Origin: Mycobacterium sp. KBS0706
GTDB taxonomy: Bacteria; Pseudomonadota; Alphaproteobacteria; DSM-16000; Inquilinaceae
Length of the DNA stretch: 64,000 nt
Direction: 5' to 3'
Assembly (NCBI RefSeq): GCF_005938675.2
Contig: NZ_VCCH02000015.1
Location: forward strand, 56,216-120,215
In this document: in pieces, positions 35,774-47,254 of the stretch
How positions within the stretch are numbered: position 1 is the first letter of the stretch
Layout of the letters: each line of letters starts with the position of its first letter
The notes under the pieces: generated by a model
Told to the model about the DNA's origin: nothing
Seen by the model: the letters and a program-made list of their open reading frames with translations, nothing else
The model's database searches: none
Program-made: the position numbers and the translations under genes

Positions 35774-36690
35774 CGGTAGCGGATCTCCGGATTGGCGAAG
35801 GCGTACAGCATGTCGACGGCCAGGTTGATCAGGATGAACTCGATCGAGAACAGCAGGATCTCGGCCTGGATCACCGGGTAGTCGCGATAGGAGACGCTGT
35901 CGACCAGCAGGCGGCCGAGGCCGGGCCAGGTGAACACGGTCTCGACCACGATCGAGCCGCCGAGCAGGAAGCCGAATTGCAGCCCGACCATGGTGATGAT
36001 CGGGATCATCGCGTTGCGCAGCGTATGCTTCCAGATCACCGCGCGCTCGAACACGCCCTTGGCCCGGGCGGTGCGGACATAATCCTCGCGCGAGATCTCG
36101 ATGAAGGCGGATCGGGTGAAGCGCGCCATCACCGCGGCAACGCCGAGGCCGAGCGCGATCGACGGCATGACGAAATGCTGCCAGGTGCCGTAGCCGCCGG
36201 TCGGCAGCCAGCCGAGATCGACCGAGAACACGCCGATCATCAAGAGGCCGAGCCAGAAGGACGGGAAGGAGATGCCGGAGACGGCCAGGACCATGCCGCC
36301 GTAATCCTGCCAGCGGCCGCGCTTGACCGCGGACAGCACGCCGATCAGCAGGCCGGCAATCACCGCCCAGACCATGCTGACGACGCTGAGCCAGACCGTC
36401 GGCATCAGCCGCTCGCCGATCTCCTCGGCCACCGGCCGGCGGGTCTTCAGCGAGGTGCCGAGCTCGCCCTGCACGATATGGCCGACGAAGGTCAGGAACT
36501 GCTCGTGCAGCGGCTTGTCGAGGCCCAGATCGGCGCGCACCAGCGCCACGTCGGCGGCGGTCGCGTCCGGCCCGGCCACCAGCCGCGCCGGGTCGCCGGG
36601 CAGCATGTGCACGAAGCTGAAGACCAGGACGGCGATCACCGCCATGACCGGGACGATGCCGAGCAGGCGCCGGATCAGATAGTTCAGCAT
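35770..36690 (-). CDS. gsiC: glutathione-type ABC transporter permease GsiC
   Basis: The 306-residue DppB-type permease starts [18 protein letters not shown] and carries [27 protein letters not shown], the EAA loop [21 protein letters not shown] and the [19 protein letters not shown] terminus. It forms the channel with GsiD. It follows the binding protein by 58 bases, the largest gap inside this operon after the one before gsiB. Confidence 0.9.
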   Translation of the reverse strand: MLNYLIRRLLGIVPVMAVIAVLVFSFVHMLPGDPARLVAGPDATAADVALVRADLGLDKPLHEQFLTFVGHIVQGELGTSLKTRRPVAEEIGERLMPTVWLSVVSMVWAVIAGLLIGVLSAVKRGRWQDYGGMVLAVSGISFPSFWLGLLMIGVFSVDLGWLPTGGYGTWQHFVMPSIALGLGVAAVMARFTRSAFIEISREDYVRTARAKGVFERAVIWKHTLRNAMIPIITMVGLQFGFLLGGSIVVETVFTWPGLGRLLVDSVSYRDYPVIQAEILLFSIEFILINLAVDMLYAFANPEIRYR

Positions 36691-36748
36691 GGGGACTCCG
36701 GACGGCGCCCGCCCCTCGGCACGTGGCCGAAAGGCGGGCGTCTAAGGC

Positions 36749-38275
36749 TTACTGGAACGCCGGATCCTCGACCACGAAGCCGCGGTCGGGCAGGACGAAG
36801 ACGCCGGACAGGTCCTTGGCCTGGGCGCTCAGCACATGCTCGACCGCCAGGTCGATCCAGGGCGCGTCCTGCCAGACCTGAGCCTGCACCTTGGCATAGG
36901 CCTCGCCGCGCTTGGCCTCATCGGCCGTGGCCACCGCCGCCTCCAGCGCCGAATCCACTTCGGGGTTGGAATAGTAGGCGACATTGAACAGCTTCGGCGG
37001 GAAGCCCTTGCCCCACAGCAGCGGCCGCAGCGCCCAGTCGGCGTCGCCGGTCGAGGACGACCAGCCGCCATAATACATCTGCACCGTCGCCTCATCCGGC
37101 GTCTGCACGCTCCAGATCTTCTGCGACAGCACGCCGGATTCGAGCGGCGTCACCTGCGCCTTGACCCCGACCTGGGCCAGCTGCTGCTGCAGGAACTGGG
37201 TGGCGCGGACCGAGGTGGTGCTGTTGCCGGACCACAGCACGGCCTCGAAGCCATCGGCATAACCGGCATCGGCCAGCAATTGCTTGGCCTTGGCCGGGTC
37301 ATAGGGCCAGACGCCCTGCTTGGCGTAGAACTTCAGCAACGGCGGCATCGGCGAATCCGCCGGCTCGCAGAAGCCGCTGAGCACCACCTTGCAGAAGGCG
37401 GTGCGGTCGACCGCGTAATTCAGCGCCTGGCGGACGCGGAGGTCGTCGAACGGCTTCTTGTGGGTGTTCAGCGCGACGTACCAGTTGACGATCGACGGCC
37501 GCTCGACGACCTCCAACGTGGCGTTCGCCTTGATCACCTTCACCATCTCCGGCGGCACCGGGGTGATGAACTGGGCCTCGCCCGTCTGCAGCATGGCCAT
37601 GCGGCTGCCATTCTCCGGCACGCTGCGGATGGTGACGCCGTCGACCTTCGGCGCGCCCTTCCAGTAGCTGTCGTTGCGCACCGCCTCGAGCGTGTCGGCC
37701 GACCAGGACTTGAAGCTGAACGGGCCGGTGCCGACCGGGTTGCGGCCGATGTCCTTGCCGTATTTCTCCAGCGCCGCCGGGCTGATGATCATGGTGCCCG
37801 GATGGGCCAGGGTGTTGACCAGGGCGCCGAACGGCTCCTTCAGCAGCACCTTGACGGTGTGGTCGTCGACCACCTCGACATGGTCCAGCATCGACAGCAG
37901 CGACTGCCGCTTCAACTTGTTCTCGGGGTTGGCCAAGCGCTCCAGGCTGACCTTGACCGCCTGGGCGTTGAAGTCGGTGCCGTCCTGGAACTTCACGCCC
38001 TGGCGCAGCGTGAAGGTGTACTGCTTGGCGTCGTCGCTGACCGTGTAGCTCTCGGCCAGCAGCGGCACCAGCTTCATGTCCTGATCGAAGCCGTAGAGCC
38101 CCTGGTAGAACAGCCGCGACGCCGACTGGGCCGAGGTCTCGTTGGCGTTCGACGGGTCCAGGCCGGTCAGGTTCTCCTGGATGCCGATGACCAGGGTCTT
38201 GGCCATGGCTGCGCCCGGCAGCGCCAGCAGCGCCGCCGCGGCACAGCCGATCAGGGTTCGTCTCCAGTTGCTCAT
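36749..38275 (-). CDS. gsiB: glutathione-type ABC transporter binding protein GsiB
   Basis: The 508-residue periplasmic protein has a Sec signal ending near LPGAAMA-KTLVIG. It matches E. coli GsiB segment by segment: FYQGLYGFDQDMKL, LAESYTVSDD, VKFQDGTDFNA, ISPAALEKYGK, MLQTGEAQF, QQQLAQVGVKAQVT, and a terminus that runs DRGFVVEDPAFQ. This supports glutathione or gamma-glutamyl-type peptides as ligand, though the extra peptidases hint at a wider range. It lies 28 bases after gsiA. Confidence 0.92.
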   Translation of the reverse strand: MSNWRRTLIGCAAAALLALPGAAMAKTLVIGIQENLTGLDPSNANETSAQSASRLFYQGLYGFDQDMKLVPLLAESYTVSDDAKQYTFTLRQGVKFQDGTDFNAQAVKVSLERLANPENKLKRQSLLSMLDHVEVVDDHTVKVLLKEPFGALVNTLAHPGTMIISPAALEKYGKDIGRNPVGTGPFSFKSWSADTLEAVRNDSYWKGAPKVDGVTIRSVPENGSRMAMLQTGEAQFITPVPPEMVKVIKANATLEVVERPSIVNWYVALNTHKKPFDDLRVRQALNYAVDRTAFCKVVLSGFCEPADSPMPPLLKFYAKQGVWPYDPAKAKQLLADAGYADGFEAVLWSGNSTTSVRATQFLQQQLAQVGVKAQVTPLESGVLSQKIWSVQTPDEATVQMYYGGWSSSTGDADWALRPLLWGKGFPPKLFNVAYYSNPEVDSALEAAVATADEAKRGEAYAKVQAQVWQDAPWIDLAVEHVLSAQAKDLSGVFVLPDRGFVVEDPAFQ

Positions 38276-38303
38276 TGCTCTCCCCTTTTTGGTTGGTTCG
38301 GGT

Positions 38304-40141
<1,838 letters not shown>

Positions 40142-40145
<4 letters not shown>

Positions 40146-40990
40146 GCCGGCAGACCGACCAGGCGGTCGAAGGCGTCGCGCACCCGGCGCCACACCGGCC
40201 CGGGCCGGCCGGAGCCGATCGCGGCGCCGTCCAGCCGCACGATCGGCGCCAGCTCCTTGGTCGTGCTGGTGATCCAGATCTCGTCGGCGGCGCGCAGCTC
40301 GGCCTCCGTCACGTCGCGCTGCTCGACCGCGATGCCGAGCTCCTCGGCCAGGTGGATCGCCAGGCGGCGGTTGATGCCGTCGAGGATGCGATGGTCGGCA
40401 ACCGGCGTCGCCACCCGGCCGTCCTTGACGACGAAGACATTGCTGGCGGCGCATTCGCTGACCAGGCCGTCGCGCAGCATCACCGTCTCCAGCACCCCGG
40501 CCTCGGCCGCGGTCTGGGCGGCGAGGACGGAGGGCAGGAGCGCGATCGACTTGATGTCGCAGCGCAGCCAGCGGATATCAGGCGCCGAGACCAGGGCGAA
40601 GCCGTCCTCCTGCTGCGCCCGGGTCAGGCGCTTCAGCGCGCCGGCGAAGGCCAGGATGCTGGCCTGGGCGGACGCCGGGAAGGCATGGCTGCGCTGAGCC
40701 GGGGCGCCGCGGCTGACCTGCATGTAGATGGTCGCAACAGGGCGCGGTGCGGTCTCGGCCAGCTGCCGGAACACCGTGGCAAGGCCGGCGCGGTCGAGGC
40801 CCGGATCGATCCGCACGGCCGCGAGGCTGCGGGCCAGCCGGTCGAGATGGGCGTCGAGCTCGAAGATCCGGCCGTCATAGACCGCCACCACCTCGTAGAC
40901 GCCGTCGGCGAACAGGTAGCCGCGGTCGAGCGGCGAGACCTTGACCTGGTCGAGCGGCAGGTAGGTTCCGTTCCAATAGGCGAGGGTCAT
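40142..40990 (-). CDS. dat: D-amino-acid transaminase, class IV
   Basis: The 282-residue fold-type IV PLP enzyme exchanges amino groups between D-amino acids and 2-oxo acids. The N-terminus [29 protein letters not shown] is typical (shown by [10 protein letters not shown] and [12 protein letters not shown]). The PLP lysine is in [11 protein letters not shown], and [14 protein letters not shown] and [11 protein letters not shown] follow. It overlaps rpiR upstream and gsiA downstream by four bases each. With the D-aminopeptidase in the same operon it gives a route for D-residues into central metabolism. Confidence 0.9.
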
Positions 40991-41913
40991 CGTCGGCGTT
41001 CCGCTTCAGAAGATCTGGGGGCTGGAGGGCGGGCGCGGCGCGCGGGGGCGTCGTCGACCAGGAGGAAGGGCATGATCTGCTCGGTCAGCTCGGCCGCATC
41101 GGCGATGGTGCCGCGGCGCTGGGCCACGGCCCCGGCCAGGCCTTCGGCCAAGGCCATCACGGCGACCGAGGAGCCGTGCAGCACACCATGCTCGGCCGGG
41201 CCGAACAGGGCAACATCGCTGTCCGGCACCAGGGGCGAGGCCGGCCCGTCGGTCAGGGCCAGCGCGCGCAAGCCCCGTGCCTTGGCCCGGCGCAGCAGGT
41301 CGATGGTGGTGCGGGAATAGCGTGGCACCGAGATCGGAACCAGAAGGTCGCCGGGGCCGAGGCGCAGCAGCTGGCGGACCATGCGCTCGGTGCCGCCGCT
41401 GCCGTCCAGCACCTCGACCGCTGGGCAGTAGGGATGCAGCAACTCGGCCAGGAAGCGGGCTGTGACGGCGCTGATGCCGAGGCCCAGCGGCACCACCCGG
41501 CGCGCCGCCAGGACCAGGTCGACCGCGCCGGCGCAGGCCTCGCCGGTCAGCAGCGCCGCGGCCTGGCCGAGATTGGCGGCGACGCCGTCGAGCGACCGGC
41601 GCAGCACGGCATGGGCCGATTCGCCGCCCCGCTGCGTCGCCCGCAGCTTCTCGACCGGGGCGAGGGCACGCTGGAACTGCTGCAGCAGCTCGGTCCGGAA
41701 TTCGGGGAAGCCGCCGAAGCCGAGGCGGTGGGCGAAGCGGTTGGCGGTGGCGACCGACACGTCGGCGGCGGCGGCCAGGTCTTCGATCCCCATGGTGGCG
41801 GCGCGGAACGGGTGCTCCAGGACGAAATCCGCGACCCGGCGATGCGCCGGCGAGAGCGACTCCACGCCCTGCGCAAGCCGGTTCATCAGGGTCTGCGGCA
41901 GGTCCTGGGCCAT
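40987..41913 (-). CDS. MurR/RpiR family transcriptional regulator
   Basis: The 308-residue regulator has an N-terminal RpiR helix-turn-helix (about residues 10-85, LSPAHRRVADFVLEHP, IEDLAAAADVSVATANRFAHRLGF) and a C-terminal SIS sugar-phosphate domain (LGLGISAVTARFLAELL, PRYSRTTIDLLRRAK). It is first in the operon. MurR-type proteins sense amino-sugar phosphates, so the operon may respond to cell-wall-derived signals, which would fit D-amino acid and unusual peptide salvage. That link is inference. Confidence 0.9.
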   Translation of the reverse strand: MAQDLPQTLMNRLAQGVESLSPAHRRVADFVLEHPFRAATMGIEDLAAAADVSVATANRFAHRLGFGGFPEFRTELLQQFQRALAPVEKLRATQRGGESAHAVLRRSLDGVAANLGQAAALLTGEACAGAVDLVLAARRVVPLGLGISAVTARFLAELLHPYCPAVEVLDGSGGTERMVRQLLRLGPGDLLVPISVPRYSRTTIDLLRRAKARGLRALALTDGPASPLVPDSDVALFGPAEHGVLHGSSVAVMALAEGLAGAVAQRRGTIADAAELTEQIMPFLLVDDAPARRARPPAPRSSEAERRR

Positions 41914-41955
41914 GCGGAATCGGGCAAGGAATGGAAAGCCGCGGGGCGGCCGGAT

Positions 41956-41987
41956 GAAAATTCTTCTGTCATCCGATGTGATGGATG
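41956..41987. promoter_or_regulatory. candidate RpiR operator region upstream of the gsi operon
   Basis: The 135-base gap between the aldehyde dehydrogenase stop and the rpiR ATG contains an AT-rich patch with GAAAATTCTTC (41956-41966, GAA/TTC ends) and an inverted repeat CATCC-N8-GGATG (41970-41987). GAA...TTC is a common shape for RpiR-family sites. The exact site is uncertain. Confidence 0.35.
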
Positions 41988-42048
41988 TAAAGATTTTTTC
42001 AGAGCGGGATAGGACCGGCGGCCTCGGCCGTGCTGCCGGCCCGGCCCG

Positions 42049-43521
42049 TCAGAACTCGATCAGCACGCTCTTGTGGCGCAGATTGGCCTCGACTGCCTGG
42101 CGCCCGAGATCCTTGCCGATGCCGGAGCGCTTGTAGCCGCCGGTCGGCAGGATGAAATCCGCCGTGCGGCCGTAGCGGTTGACCCAGACCGTGCCGGCCT
42201 GCAGCCGCCGCACCGCCCGCATCGCCCGGCCGAGATCCGCGGTGTGGACGCCGGCGGCGAGGCCGTAATCCGGATGGTCGGCCAGGGCCAGCCCCTCCTC
42301 CTCGTCGTCGAAGGCCTGGACCGTCAGCACCGGGCCGAAGATCTCCTCGCGCACCGCCGGCATGTCGTCGGTCACGTCGGTCAGGATCGTCGGCTCGTAG
42401 AAGGCGCCGTCCTGGATCGCGGCCAGGCGCCGGCCGCCGGTCACCGCCCGGGCGCCGGCGGCGAGGGAGCGACGGACGATGCCGTCGATCCGGTCGGCCT
42501 GCGGCGTCGAGATGATCGGCGAGAAGCTGGTGTCCTGGCGCCAGGTCGGGCCCGGCCGCACCTCGGCGAACAGTGCCGTCAGCCGCTCCACCATCTCGTC
42601 GCGCAGCCGGCGCTGCACGATCAGGCGCGAGCCGGCGACGCAGACCTGGCCGGCATTGCCGAGGATCGCGGCGGCGACCTGGCGGGCGGTGCGGTCGACG
42701 CTGGGCGTGTCGGCGAAGACCAGCTGCGGGCTCTTGCCGCCGAGCTCCAGCGTCACCGGTTTCGCCCCGCTGGCGGCGCTGGCCGCCATGATCGCGGCGC
42801 CGGTGCGGGTCGAGCCGGTGAAGGAGATCTTGCCGACCAGCGGATGGCGGCAGAGCGCGTCGCCGGTGACGGCGCCGGTGCCCTGGACGACGTTGAAGAT
42901 GCCGGGCGGCACCCCGGCCTCGACCGCCAGCTGCGCCAGCAGCACGGTCGAGAACGGCGTCAGCTCCGACGGCTTGAGCACAATGGCGTTGCCGGCAGCC
43001 AGCGCCGGCCCGGCCTTCCACGACGCCATGCTGAGCGGGAAGTTCCAGGGCGTGATCGCGGCGACCACGCCATAGGGTTCGGAGATCACCAGACCGAGGC
43101 TGTCGCTGCGGGTGGCCGCGACCTCGCCGCCCAGCTTGTCGGCATATTCGGCGAAGAACCGGAAGCCCTCGGCGGTCGAGGCCACGTCGACGGCCAGGGC
43201 CTGGGCGATCGGCCGGGTGGAGCCGAGCGCCTCGAGCCGACCCAGCTCTTCCGCCCTTGCCTCGATCAGGTCGGCGAAGCGACGCAGCACCCGGGCCCGC
43301 TCGCGCGGTGCGCGGCTGGCCCAGTCGGTGCGGCGCTGCGCCTCGGCCGCGTTGCTCACCGCCCCGTCGACGAGATCGGCGGAGGCAACGGGGAGATCGG
43401 CATAGAGCGCGCTGTCGGAGGGACGGCGGACGGCGATCGCCACGCCCTGCCCGGCCACGACACGCCCGTCGATGAAATGGCCGGCGGGGATGGCGACGGC
43501 AGTGGGATCGAAGTCGAGCAT
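42049..43521 (-). CDS. NAD(P)-dependent aldehyde dehydrogenase
   Basis: The 490-residue enzyme has the full ALDH fold: TPWNFPLSM, VLKPSELTPFS, FTGSTRTGAA, the catalytic Glu in LELGGKSPQLVF and the catalytic Cys in GNAGQVCVAGSR. The C-terminal GGYKRSGIGKDLG motif resembles betaine and gamma-aminobutyraldehyde dehydrogenases. It starts two bases after the upstream flavin oxidase gene stops, so oxidase and dehydrogenase are a pair: amine or methylated amino acid to aldehyde to acid. The substrate is unknown. Confidence 0.92.
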   Translation of the reverse strand: MLDFDPTAVAIPAGHFIDGRVVAGQGVAIAVRRPSDSALYADLPVASADLVDGAVSNAAEAQRRTDWASRAPRERARVLRRFADLIEARAEELGRLEALGSTRPIAQALAVDVASTAEGFRFFAEYADKLGGEVAATRSDSLGLVISEPYGVVAAITPWNFPLSMASWKAGPALAAGNAIVLKPSELTPFSTVLLAQLAVEAGVPPGIFNVVQGTGAVTGDALCRHPLVGKISFTGSTRTGAAIMAASAASGAKPVTLELGGKSPQLVFADTPSVDRTARQVAAAILGNAGQVCVAGSRLIVQRRLRDEMVERLTALFAEVRPGPTWRQDTSFSPIISTPQADRIDGIVRRSLAAGARAVTGGRRLAAIQDGAFYEPTILTDVTDDMPAVREEIFGPVLTVQAFDDEEEGLALADHPDYGLAAGVHTADLGRAMRAVRRLQAGTVWVNRYGRTADFILPTGGYKRSGIGKDLGRQAVEANLRHKSVLIEF

Positions 43522-43523
43522 GG

Positions 43524-44627
43524 TCAGTATCCCGCGGCCCAGCGGGCGAGGTCGGACGCGCTCTCGGCGCCGTCGAACATGGCAATGATGCGCTCGCCCA
43601 GCAGCGGCCCGAATTTGAACATCTGGCCGTCGCAATGGGTCACCACGAGGCCGCGCCCGGCGGTGTCGAGCCGGAAGCGGCGCGAGGCGTCGAGCACGTA
43701 GTAGCCGACCTGGATCCGGGTCGGGCGGTACTCCGCGGCATCACGGAGATAGGGCCGGAACGGCGCCAGGATCGCCTCGCCCTCGGCGGCGAGGTCGGAG
43801 CCGAAGCCGTCGATCTCCGGCCGGGCACGACGGCGATGCGGGCCGTGGCCGAATTTGAGGCCGGCGCCGCGGCGGTCCGGCAGGGTGTAGCCGGCATGGT
43901 CGCCGAGGGTGACGATGGCCGGCGCGTCCCGCCAGGGCTGAGCGAAGTGCGCCGGCGGCTCGACATAGCACAGGCCCTGCCGCCAGGTGGACGCGTCGCC
44001 GTAGCGCTCCGGCATCAGCGCCGGCAGCCAGGCGCCGGCGGCGACCACCAGGATGTCGCCCTCGACCGTGCTGCCGTCGGCGCGGATGGCGACGCCGCGC
44101 TCCTGGTCCACCCGGGCGATGCGGCAACCGCCTTCGACCACCGCCCCGTGCTCCGCCACCCAGCGCGCCAGCTCGGTGACGATGCGGCCGGCGAAGAGCG
44201 GCCCGCCGGGGAAGGCGACCACGCCCCAGGCACCGTCGGGCAGTTGCAGATGCGGGCACAGCCGCTCCACGCCGGCGCGGTCCAGCACCTCGTGCGGCAC
44301 GCCCAGCTCGCGGAAGGCCGCCAGCGTCTGGGCGGCATAGTCGCCGGCCTCCAGCGAGATCGCGATCGCGCCGGTGTCCTCGAACTGCTCGCTGCCGATG
44401 TCGTCCCAGACCCGCGACCAGGCCTCGAAGGCGGGCGTCACCATCCGGGTGTAGCCGACCGCCGCGCCGTAATGGTAGCGGATCATGCGGTGCTGGTCGT
44501 AGGAGGCGCTGTGCGGGTTCGGCACCTCGCTTTGCTCGAGCAGATGCACCTGGTGCCCGCGCTGCAGCGCCGCCCGCGCCACGGACAGACCGACGATACC
44601 GGCACCGATGATGACGACACGAGCCAT
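43524..44627 (-). CDS. FAD-dependent amine/sarcosine-type oxidase
   Basis: The 367-residue DAO-superfamily flavoprotein begins MARVVIIGAGIVGLSVA with the GxGxxG dinucleotide motif. HSASYDQHRMIRYHYG resembles the covalent-flavin region start of monomeric sarcosine and N-methyltryptophan oxidases. VVVAAGAW-type ILVVAAGAWLP and the late THCDGQMFKFGPLLGE, where MSOX has a flavin cysteine near KFxP, support that family; Cys precedes DGQMFKFGP here. The ATG at 44627 gives normal length. It forms a two-gene unit with the aldehyde dehydrogenase. Confidence 0.88.
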   Translation of the reverse strand: MARVVIIGAGIVGLSVARAALQRGHQVHLLEQSEVPNPHSASYDQHRMIRYHYGAAVGYTRMVTPAFEAWSRVWDDIGSEQFEDTGAIAISLEAGDYAAQTLAAFRELGVPHEVLDRAGVERLCPHLQLPDGAWGVVAFPGGPLFAGRIVTELARWVAEHGAVVEGGCRIARVDQERGVAIRADGSTVEGDILVVAAGAWLPALMPERYGDASTWRQGLCYVEPPAHFAQPWRDAPAIVTLGDHAGYTLPDRRGAGLKFGHGPHRRRARPEIDGFGSDLAAEGEAILAPFRPYLRDAAEYRPTRIQVGYYVLDASRRFRLDTAGRGLVVTHCDGQMFKFGPLLGERIIAMFDGAESASDLARWAAGY

Positions 44628-44964
44628 GGGATACGTCCTGCTTTCCCTGAGACTGGTTGGGAGGGCGATCGGGTGAGAACCAAACCCTTTTTCTGTCATT
44701 GCCGGGCTTGACCCGGCAATCCAGGAGGTGTCGAGACCCTCTGGATGCCCGGGTCAAGCCCGGGCATGACAGCTATGGGATTGTTCTTTCACTCGAGCGT
44801 CCCTATTGCCTGCGATAGAGGCTAACCCCGGCATCGAAGCAGATGCTGCCATGGATGCGCGCCGCTTTGGTGCATCCGCATGGTGCGCCGCCGGCTTTTC
44901 GGCCGATCGTGCCAGGATGGGCGGAGCAAGCTGAGGGCAAGTGGCCCGACCAGAGATAGCGGTG
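44628..44964. other. intergenic stretch with one hairpin repeat and a probable GNAT promoter
   Basis: These 337 bases between divergent genes contain no convincing gene. The left part is the leader of the flavin oxidase, the middle is the inverted repeat at 44694-44771, and the right part must hold the promoter of the GNAT gene. An AT-rich patch at 44774-44800 (GGGATTGTTCTTTCACTC) is the likeliest place, but no clear -35/-10 pair is visible. Confidence 0.5.
44694..44771. repeat. TGTCATTGCCGGGCTTGACC-type inverted repeat
   Basis: The left half has GCCGGG-CTTGA-CCCGGC and the right half has GCCCGGG-TCAA-CCCGGGC with the ends TGTCAT and ATGACA complementary. The element could fold as one long cruciform of about 78 bases or as two hairpins. 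It is the only copy of this type seen in the window. Confidence 0.75.
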
Positions 44965-45816
44965 ATGATCCAGGACACCCCTCCCCCGAGTTTGCGCCCG
45001 ATGACGGAGCATGACCTGCCGGCGCTGCACGCGCTGACCGTGGAGGTCGGCTGGGCGCACCGGCCGGAGGATTGGCGCTTCGTCTACGAGGTCGGCCATG
45101 GCGTGGTGGCCTGTGACGGCGCCGGCCGGGTGATCGGCTCAGCCCTGTGGTGGCCGTTCGGCGCCGATTTCGGCACAGTCGGCATGATCATCGTCTCGCC
45201 GCGGCTGCAGGCGAAGGGCACCGGGCGGCGGCTGATGCAGTGGCTGTTCGACCGGGCCGGCGACCGCGTGCTGCAGCTCAACGCCACCTCGGCGGGGCTG
45301 CGGCTGTACCGGTCCGAGGGGTTCCGGGAGATCGGCCGGATCCACCAGCACCAGGGCGTGGTGCAGCCGATGCCGGCCGTCGCCGCGCCCGGGCGGGTGC
45401 GGCCGATCGCTGCCGAAGACTGGCAGAAGATCCGCGAGCTCGACCGGGAGGCCTATGGCGTCGACCGGTCGGCGGCGCTGGACGGGCTCGCCACACGATC
45501 GGTCGGCACCGGCTACGAGTTGAACGGGGAACTGGTGGGCTTCAGCCTGTGCCGCCCCTTCGGCCGCGGCCATGTCGTCGGCCCGATCGTGGCGCCGGAC
45601 GAGGCGGCCGCGATCGCCCTGCTGCAGCCGCATCTGGAGGAGCATGCCGGCCGCTTCCTGCGGGTGGACACGCCGGATGACGGCGCCTTCGCCGACCGTC
45701 TCGCGGCCGCCGGCCTGGCGCGGGTCGACACGGTCGCGACCATGCGACGCGGCGACCGGCCGGCGCGCCCCGCTACGGTCCGGACCTTCGGGCTGATCAA
45801 CCAGGCCTTGGGCTGA
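44965..45816 (+). CDS. tandem GNAT acetyltransferase
   Basis: The protein has about 283 residues. The N-terminal GNAT domain (residues about 5-125) has the acetyl-CoA loop VSPRLQAKGTGRRLMQWLF and LNATSAGLRLYRSEGF. A second, weaker GNAT-like half follows (RPIAAEDWQKIRELDREAYGVDRSA and onward). Similar double-domain proteins are common in alphaproteobacteria with unknown substrates. The ATG at 44965 is used; a GTG at 44941 is an alternative. The stop is two bases before ghrA, so the two are an operon. Confidence 0.85.
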   Translation: MIQDTPPPSLRPMTEHDLPALHALTVEVGWAHRPEDWRFVYEVGHGVVACDGAGRVIGSALWWPFGADFGTVGMIIVSPRLQAKGTGRRLMQWLFDRAGDRVLQLNATSAGLRLYRSEGFREIGRIHQHQGVVQPMPAVAAPGRVRPIAAEDWQKIRELDREAYGVDRSAALDGLATRSVGTGYELNGELVGFSLCRPFGRGHVVGPIVAPDEAAAIALLQPHLEEHAGRFLRVDTPDDGAFADRLAAAGLARVDTVATMRRGDRPARPATVRTFGLINQALG

Positions 45817-45818
45817 CC

Positions 45819-46754
45819 ATGAGCCGGGCGACGCTGCTGTACAAATCCGATCCGGTCCGCGGCGCGGTCTGGGAGAAGGTGTTCCGGGAAGAGGCGCCGG
45901 ACATCGCGCTGGAGGTCTGGTCGCCCGACGCGCCGCCGTCGGACGCCGCCTATCTGGTGGCCTGGATCCCGCCCGAGGACCTGCAGCGGTCGGTGCCGAA
46001 TCTGCAGGTGCTGTTCGGCCTCGGCGCCGGGGTGGACCATCTGGCCCTCGACCGCCTGCCGCCGGGTGTCCGGATCGTGCGCATGGTCGATCCGGACCTC
46101 ACCCGGTCGATGGTCGAATATGTGCTCTACGCCGTGCTGGCGCTGCACCGGGACATCCCGGCCTATCTCGCCGACCAGCGCGAGGGCCGCTGGGCCCCGC
46201 GCCCGGTGCGGCGCAGTGCCGACCGCACGGTCGGGGTGATGGGCCTGGGCGTGCTCGGCCGGGCCGCAGCCAAGGCGCTGCACGGCCTCGGCTTTTCCGT
46301 GCGCGGCTGGAGCGCGTCGGAAAAGTCGATCCCCGGCGTCAGCTGCTTCGCCGGGCCGGAGGCGCTGCCGGAGTTCCTCGGGGCGTGCGAGATTCTGGTC
46401 TGCCTGCTGCCACTGACCGATGCGACCCGCGGTCTCCTGGATGCCGAGGTCTTCGGGGCCCTGCCGGCCGGGGCCGGGCTGGTCAATGTCGGCCGCGGCG
46501 GGCATGTGGTCGAGGCCGACCTGCTGGCCGCGCTGGAGAGCGGGCAGATCTCGGCCGCAATGCTCGACGTGCTGGCGGCCGAGCCGCCGCCGCCCGACCA
46601 CCCGCTGTTGCGCCATCCCCGCGTGATGCTGACCCCGCATGTGGCCAGCGCCACCCATCCGGACTCCGCCGCCCGCCAGGTGATCCGCGCGATCCGCCGG
46701 CACCAGGACGGGCTGCCGATGGAGAACGTGGTCGACCGCCGGCAGGCGTACTGA
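45819..46754 (+). CDS. ghrA: glyoxylate/hydroxypyruvate reductase A family 2-hydroxyacid dehydrogenase
   Basis: The 311-residue NAD(P)H enzyme carries the nucleotide motif GVMGLGVLGRAAAKAL, the catalytic Arg in NVGRGGHV, the acid in DVLAAEPPPPDHPL and the catalytic His in LTPHVASATH. The short N-domain and the sequence around LFGLGAGVDHL are typical of the GhrA branch. It probably reduces glyoxylate or hydroxypyruvate, or another 2-oxo acid. It is cotranscribed with the GNAT gene and converges on the Lrp regulator. Confidence 0.9.
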   Translation: MSRATLLYKSDPVRGAVWEKVFREEAPDIALEVWSPDAPPSDAAYLVAWIPPEDLQRSVPNLQVLFGLGAGVDHLALDRLPPGVRIVRMVDPDLTRSMVEYVLYAVLALHRDIPAYLADQREGRWAPRPVRRSADRTVGVMGLGVLGRAAAKALHGLGFSVRGWSASEKSIPGVSCFAGPEALPEFLGACEILVCLLPLTDATRGLLDAEVFGALPAGAGLVNVGRGGHVVEADLLAALESGQISAAMLDVLAAEPPPPDHPLLRHPRVMLTPHVASATHPDSAARQVIRAIRRHQDGLPMENVVDRRQAY

Positions 46755-46756
46755 CT

Positions 46757-47245
46757 TCAGGCGAACAGGCTCAGCAGCGGCTGCTCGGTCTTCCGGACCG
46801 GGGTCTTGATCACGATGTAGCTGAAGTATTTCGAGATCCCGACCGGGCGCTCCAGCAGCCCCTCCATCACCTCCTGATAATGCGACAGGCTGCGGGTGAC
46901 GAACTTCACCAGATAATCGTAGCCGCCGCTGACCAGGTGGCATTCCATCACCTCGTCCAGGCCGCGCATCGCCGCCTCGAAACGGGTGAAATAGGGCAGG
47001 GTCTGGTCGGCCAGCGTGATTTCGGTGAAGACGGTGACGGTCTCGCCCAGCTTGGCCAGGTTGAGATGGGCGCCGTAGCCGCTGATGTAGCCCGCCTGCT
47101 CCAGCCGCTTGACCCGCAGCAGGCAGGGGCTGGTCGACAGCCCGACCGCATCCGCCAGGTTGACATTGGTCATCCGGCCCTGGCGCTGCAGCTGCACCAG
47201 GATCCGCATGTCGATCTGATCGAGCCTGTTGCCTGATGGATGCAC
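46757..47245 (-). CDS. Lrp/AsnC family regulator
   Basis: The 162-residue protein has an N-terminal helix-turn-helix (LDQIDMRILVQLQRQGRMTNVNLADAVGLS in overlapping parts LDQIDMRILVQLQRQGRMTN and LADAVGLSTSPCLLRVKRLE) and a RAM domain with MECHLVSGGYDYLVKFVT. It is a second Lrp protein besides DoeX and is not tied to the ectoine genes. It lies directly downstream of the GntR gene on the same strand. Its targets are unknown. Confidence 0.9.
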   Translation of the reverse strand: MHPSGNRLDQIDMRILVQLQRQGRMTNVNLADAVGLSTSPCLLRVKRLEQAGYISGYGAHLNLAKLGETVTVFTEITLADQTLPYFTRFEAAMRGLDEVMECHLVSGGYDYLVKFVTRSLSHYQEVMEGLLERPVGISKYFSYIVIKTPVRKTEQPLLSLFA

Positions 47246-47254
47246 GACCTGCTC

